Origin: Deltaproteobacteria bacterium
GTDB lineage: Bacteria > Desulfobacterota > Binatia > Binatales > Binataceae
Length of the DNA stretch: 5,878 nt
Direction of reading: 5' to 3'
Assembly: GCA_021799555.1 (NCBI GenBank)
Contig: JAJZAG010000244.1
Location: forward strand, 1-5,878
Shown here: positions 5,761-5,878 of the stretch, piece after piece
How the letters are laid out: each line of letters starts with the position of its first letter
Numbering within the stretch: position 1 is the stretch's first letter
The notes under the pieces: generated by a model
Databases searched by the model: none
The model's input: only the letters and a program-made list of their open reading frames with translations
Told to the model about the DNA's origin: nothing
Made by a program: the position numbers and the translations under genes

Positions 5761-5878
5761 CCCGGAGAGCGCAGGTAGATCGTCATCTGGAACGGTTGCG
5801 CTCCGCGCTGGCGAAATCCAAGCCCCCGCCGCGCGATTTACTCGCAAACAATCGCAAGGCCGCCGCTGTTCTGGTCCC
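5757..5878 (+). CDS. Nudix hydrolase, CoA pyrophosphatase-like, N-terminal fragment
   Basis: The first 40 residues of a gene cut by the window edge. From GTG at 5757, with GGAG (5745-5748) 8 bases upstream, it reads MTRRAQVDRHLERLRSALAK, a Pro-rich link (KPPPRDLLANN) and then RKAAAVLV. An arginine-rich amphipathic helix, a proline link and R-x-A-A-V-L-V leading into the first strand is the usual opening of the NudL-type family, which cleaves coenzyme A and its derivatives to 4'-phosphopantetheine and 3',5'-ADP. The Nudix box and the CoA-specific motif lie beyond the window, so the family rests on the N-terminal pattern alone. It is divergent from thiI with 183 bases between the starts. Confidence 0.6.
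   Translation, partial: MTRRAQVDRHLERLRSALAKSKPPPRDLLANNRKAAAVLV

Overview
The window is GC-rich, gene-dense bacterial chromosome with short intergenic gaps. A lipobox protein points to a Gram-negative cell, and two genes appear to start at TTG and one at GTG. The phylum cannot be fixed from the sequence. The gene families would suit a proteobacterial, desulfobacterial or similar soil or sediment lineage, but that is inference. No mobile element, CRISPR array, tRNA or rRNA was seen.

Layout: (1) 1-171 minus, N-terminal end of a family 2 glycosyltransferase cut by the window edge. (2) 211-257, a strong inverted repeat between it and the next gene. (3) 279-1466 minus, a lipoprotein of unknown function with an NTF2-like region, a TPR-like helical pair, an Ig-like beta domain and a proline/alanine tail. 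(4) 1546-1944 minus, a small VOC (glyoxalase-fold) protein. (5) 1981-3018 minus, an ETHE1-type persulfide dioxygenase fused to a rhodanese domain. (6) 3164-4396 plus, a CitMHS/ArsB-type anion permease divergent from the dioxygenase. (7) 4365-5573 minus, thiI, convergent with and overlapping the permease 3' end. (8) 5757-5878 plus, the start of a Nudix hydrolase resembling CoA pyrophosphatases, divergent from thiI and preceded by a 22-codon reading frame that overlaps its GTG start.

The metabolic theme is sulfur handling. The dioxygenase-rhodanese fusion should oxidise glutathione persulfide to sulfite and pass sulfane sulfur to or from thiosulfate. The VOC gene lies 36 bases downstream on the same strand and is probably co-transcribed. 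The divergent permease shares a 145-bp control region with the fusion gene and might move the product anion (inference). ThiI is another sulfur-relay enzyme, but here it lacks the rhodanese domain that many gamma-proteobacterial ThiI proteins carry.

No wholly new system is evident. The points most worth a second look are the sulfur cluster, the large hairpin at 211-257, the unusual lipoprotein architecture and the coupled leader frame before the Nudix gene. There is no gene-free stretch above 300 bases; the longest (5574-5756, 183 bases) holds only weak promoter candidates and the leader frame.
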